A stretch of DNA of 64,000 nt. Source: Aldersonia sp. NBC_00410. GTDB taxonomy: Bacteria; Actinomycetota; Actinomycetes; Mycobacteriales; Mycobacteriaceae. Location: positions 248,001 through 312,000 of the forward strand of contig NZ_JAPENM010000004.1 in assembly GCF_026342035.1 (NCBI RefSeq), given 5' to 3'. A program made the position numbers and the translations under genes. The notes under the pieces are model-generated. The model saw nothing but the letters and a program-made list of their open reading frames with translations, was not told the DNA's origin and made no database searches. Below, piece after piece: positions 62,205-64,000 of this stretch. Each line of letters starts with the position of its first letter. Within the stretch, counting starts at the first letter, position 1.

Positions 62205-63545
62205 TCAACCGGCGAACGCACGCAGGAACAGCGCCTCGGCCACCGCAAGTTTCTCGATCTCGGTGGGGTCGACACTCTCGTTCGGCGCGTGGATGAGGCA
62301 GCGCGGTTCCTCCACCCCGATCAGCGCGATCTCTGCTTTCGGCATGACGCCGGCGAAGACGTTGCACAGCGGAATCGATCCGCCCTGCCCGACGCTGCCG
62401 AGGTCGGCGCCGTACGCCTCCTCCATCGCGGTACGCAGCGCCGCGTAACCCGGGCCATCGGTCGCCGCTCGGAACGGAGAGCCGACCGCCTCGGGCTCCA
62501 CCGTCACGCGCGCCTGCCACGGCGCCCTGGCTTTCAGGTGTGCCGCGAGCGCATCCTGGGCCCGTTGCGGATCCATTCCGGGCGGCACCCGCAGGTTCAG
62601 CCGGGCCGAGGCGCGCGGCGCGATGGCGGCCGCCGAGCCGACCACCGGCGGGCAGTCGATACCGAGGATGGTCAGCGCCGGACGTGCCCACACCGTGTCG
62701 GCCACCGACCCGGTCCCGGCGAGTGCGACCCCGTCGAGCACGCCGGCATCGGTCCGGAACTGATCTTCGGGATAGTCCACCCCCGTCCAGGACTGATCCG
62801 ACTCGAGTCCGTCGATGACGGTGTTGCCGGCATCGTCGCGCAGGCCGGCGAGGATATGGACAAGGGCCGCGAGCGCGTCCGGCGCCGGACCGCCGAACAT
62901 GCCCGAGTGCACTTCACCGGCGAGCGTCTCGACATGCACAACGACGTTCGCGATCCCGCGCAGCGTCGTGGTCACCGTCGGCCGGCCCACCGCCGCATTA
63001 CCGGTATCGACGACGAGCACCATATCGGCGTCGAAGAGTTCCGGACGAGCCTGCACGAGCTCCTCGAGCCCGCCGGTGCCCATTTCCTCGGTGCCCTCGG
63101 CCACCACCCTGATGCCGAGCGGGAACGGCGCGCCGAGCGCGCGCAGCGCCAGCAGATGCATGACGATGTTGCCCTTGCAGTCCGCAGCGCCGCGGCCGTA
63201 CCAGCGTCCATCACGTTCAGTCAACTCGAATGGGTGACTGTGCCAGAGCTTTTCGTTGCCCGGCGGTTGAACATCGTAGTGGCAGTACAGCAACACGGTC
63301 GGCGAGCCGGCCGGCCCGGGCTGGTGGCCGACCACGGCGTTCGAGCCGTCCGGGGTCTCGACGAGATCGACCGCGCCGATACCGGCGGAGTGGAACGCGT
63401 CGCGCACCCACTCCGCGGCGCGCTGGCACTCCTCGGGCGGGAACTGCCGCGGATCGGCTACCGACCGCATCGCGACCAGCGTGGCCAACTCGGATTTCGC
63501 GGTCGGCATCAGTTCGGCGACCGCCGCTCGAATATCTCCTGCCAC
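62205..63545 (-). CDS. M20-family metallopeptidase (dipeptidase-like)
   Basis: 446 residues. Zinc-site motifs: LYCHYDVQPPG (about residues 79-89), WYGRGAADCKGNIV (bridging Asp), EGTEEMGTGGLEEL (catalytic and ligand Glu), VDTGNAAVG and the C-terminal CLIHAPNESV (last His). The insertion after about 185 is the dimerisation lid. Resembles carnosinase-type and related dipeptidases/hydrolases; natural substrate unknown. AGGAGG four bases before GTG 63545 decides the start and excludes a 33-codon extension. Divergent from cstA. Confidence 0.88.
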   Translation of the reverse strand: MAGDIRAAVAELMPTAKSELATLVAMRSVADPRQFPPEECQRAAEWVRDAFHSAGIGAVDLVETPDGSNAVVGHQPGPAGSPTVLLYCHYDVQPPGNEKLWHSHPFELTERDGRWYGRGAADCKGNIVMHLLALRALGAPFPLGIRVVAEGTEEMGTGGLEELVQARPELFDADMVLVVDTGNAAVGRPTVTTTLRGIANVVVHVETLAGEVHSGMFGGPAPDALAALVHILAGLRDDAGNTVIDGLESDQSWTGVDYPEDQFRTDAGVLDGVALAGTGSVADTVWARPALTILGIDCPPVVGSAAAIAPRASARLNLRVPPGMDPQRAQDALAAHLKARAPWQARVTVEPEAVGSPFRAATDGPGYAALRTAMEEAYGADLGSVGQGGSIPLCNVFAGVMPKAEIALIGVEEPRCLIHAPNESVDPTEIEKLAVAEALFLRAFAG

Positions 63546-63782
63546 GTCGCCTCCTATGCGTGGGCCCGCGCCTCCTCGGTGTCCTTGTGCTGCACGACTG
63601 GCGGTCCAGATTCGGGAGTATTCCACCGCGCCGGGGCGGCTCACCGACGAAAACTGACAATTTCACCGATCCGTGACCGCATCTTTTCGTGCTCGCGGGT
63701 AGTGCCCATTTGCGAGAGCCGAGACGTAACGTGAGGCAGGCAACGAGAGCAATCGGCATGCACCGCGACCACAGGAGTGACA

Positions 63783-64000
63783 ATGACTGTCGCGCAAGCC
63801 CGGGCGGATGAACCCGCCGCCGGCATCGAGTATCTGCGAACCGATCCCGACCTGCCACCGGTGGGCGTCGTGGACCGCAATCCGATCACCCCGGCCAAAC
63901 GCGCGATCTTCGCCGTGATTGCGCTGCTCGGCGCAGTCGCGTGGGTAGTGATCGCGGTGGTCCGGGGCGAACACGTCAGCGCGGTGTGGTTTGTCGTGGC
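63783..64000 (+). CDS. cstA: Carbon starvation protein CstA, N-terminal part
   Basis: The first 72 codons; the gene leaves the window on the right. MTVAQARADEPAAGIEYLRT is followed by PDLPPVGVVDRNPITPAKRA and the first transmembrane helix IFAVIALLGAVAWVVIAVVR, then GEHVSAVWFVV. This layout matches mycobacterial CstA (PPVAIVDHSPVTP...). CstA-type proteins import peptides or pyruvate in starved cells. AGGAG lies six bases before the ATG. The 237-bp gap to the peptidase start contains no gene; CTCGC...GCGAG words around 63700 are a weak inverted repeat. Confidence 0.88.
   Translation, partial: MTVAQARADEPAAGIEYLRTDPDLPPVGVVDRNPITPAKRAIFAVIALLGAVAWVVIAVVRGEHVSAVWFVV

Noticed and set aside
61425-63734. 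769-codon open frame on the plus strand
   Set aside because: Antisense to the PPOX and M20 peptidase genes, both of which show full active-site motifs.
1-64000. tRNA, rRNA, CRISPR array, insertion sequence or prophage
   Set aside because: No T-loop-like GGTTCGANNCC with acceptor pairing, no regular spacer array, no transposase or integrase motif was seen in any frame. Reading by eye could miss a tRNA.

Overview
The window is high-G+C DNA from a mycolic-acid actinobacterium of the order Mycobacteriales, most likely Nocardia or a close relative. The main evidence is gene content. It carries MspA-type outer-membrane porins (two copies), the mycothiol gene mshB, the F420 gene fbiC, the mannolipid genes pimE and an lpqW-like gene, and the glucosyl-3-phosphoglycerate gene gpgS. 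Much of the first 36 kb follows the order I remember from the Mycobacterium tuberculosis Rv1157-Rv1213 segment, with local rearrangements and insertions. No rRNA, tRNA, CRISPR array, prophage or transposase was seen.

Layout. (1) 1-9.2 kb: glgC/glgM (maltose-1-phosphate and glucan synthesis), rlmA, a DUF3117 gene with a clear terminator, then a tight leftward run tag-divIVA-gpgS-folP2-fadD6-LOG-dapE. (2) 9.2-16.1 kb: a divergent gluconate locus (gntR | gntK-gntP), two MspA-like porins, a secreted SMP-30-type beta-propeller, dapD and a SnoaL-like protein. (3) 16.5-25 kb, leftward: fadD36, putB-pruA (proline catabolism), dapC-fdxC and fbiC. (4) 25-36 kb: a YdbS/YdbT-like PH-domain pair plus udgB rightward, then typA - lpqW-like - mshB - small membrane protein leftward, a 58-residue Cys/Lys-rich protein, mutT2, phhB, pimE and an Rv1157c-like exported protein. 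(5) 36.6-42.5 kb, accessory in character: a low-complexity SILSIGS-repeat protein, a TetR plus a YbhFSR-like exporter with split ATPases, a Tat-exported DUF1906 protein followed by a 32-codon ORF, and a hemerythrin. (6) 42.6-52.1 kb: a 1124-residue SARP regulator, two tandem MMPL transporters about 90% identical, a weak SigD-like sigma factor and a TetR. (7) 52.1-59.8 kb: a branched-chain-amino-acid-type ABC importer (binding lipoprotein, fused LivH-LivM permease, two ATPases) in line with a cyclase-family hydrolase and a ThDP enzyme, behind two duplicated promoter/CRP-like-site modules. (8) 59.8-64 kb: a WS/DGAT-like acyltransferase, a membrane protein, a PPOX-fold protein, an M20 peptidase and the start of cstA.

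How they work together. DAP/lysine genes dapC, dapD and dapE are scattered through the window. Gluconate entry may combine porin, lactonase-like protein, permease and kinase. Many leftward and rightward neighbours overlap by ATGA or GTGA, so termination-reinitiation coupling is common. The most unusual structure is at 29,077-29,148. There a 17-bp tandem repeat forms a ladder of four overlapping six-codon ORFs, each joined to the next by ATGA, and it connects the stop codon of the lpqW-like gene exactly to the start codon of mshB.

All calls come from reading the sequence and from remembered family knowledge. No database search was run.
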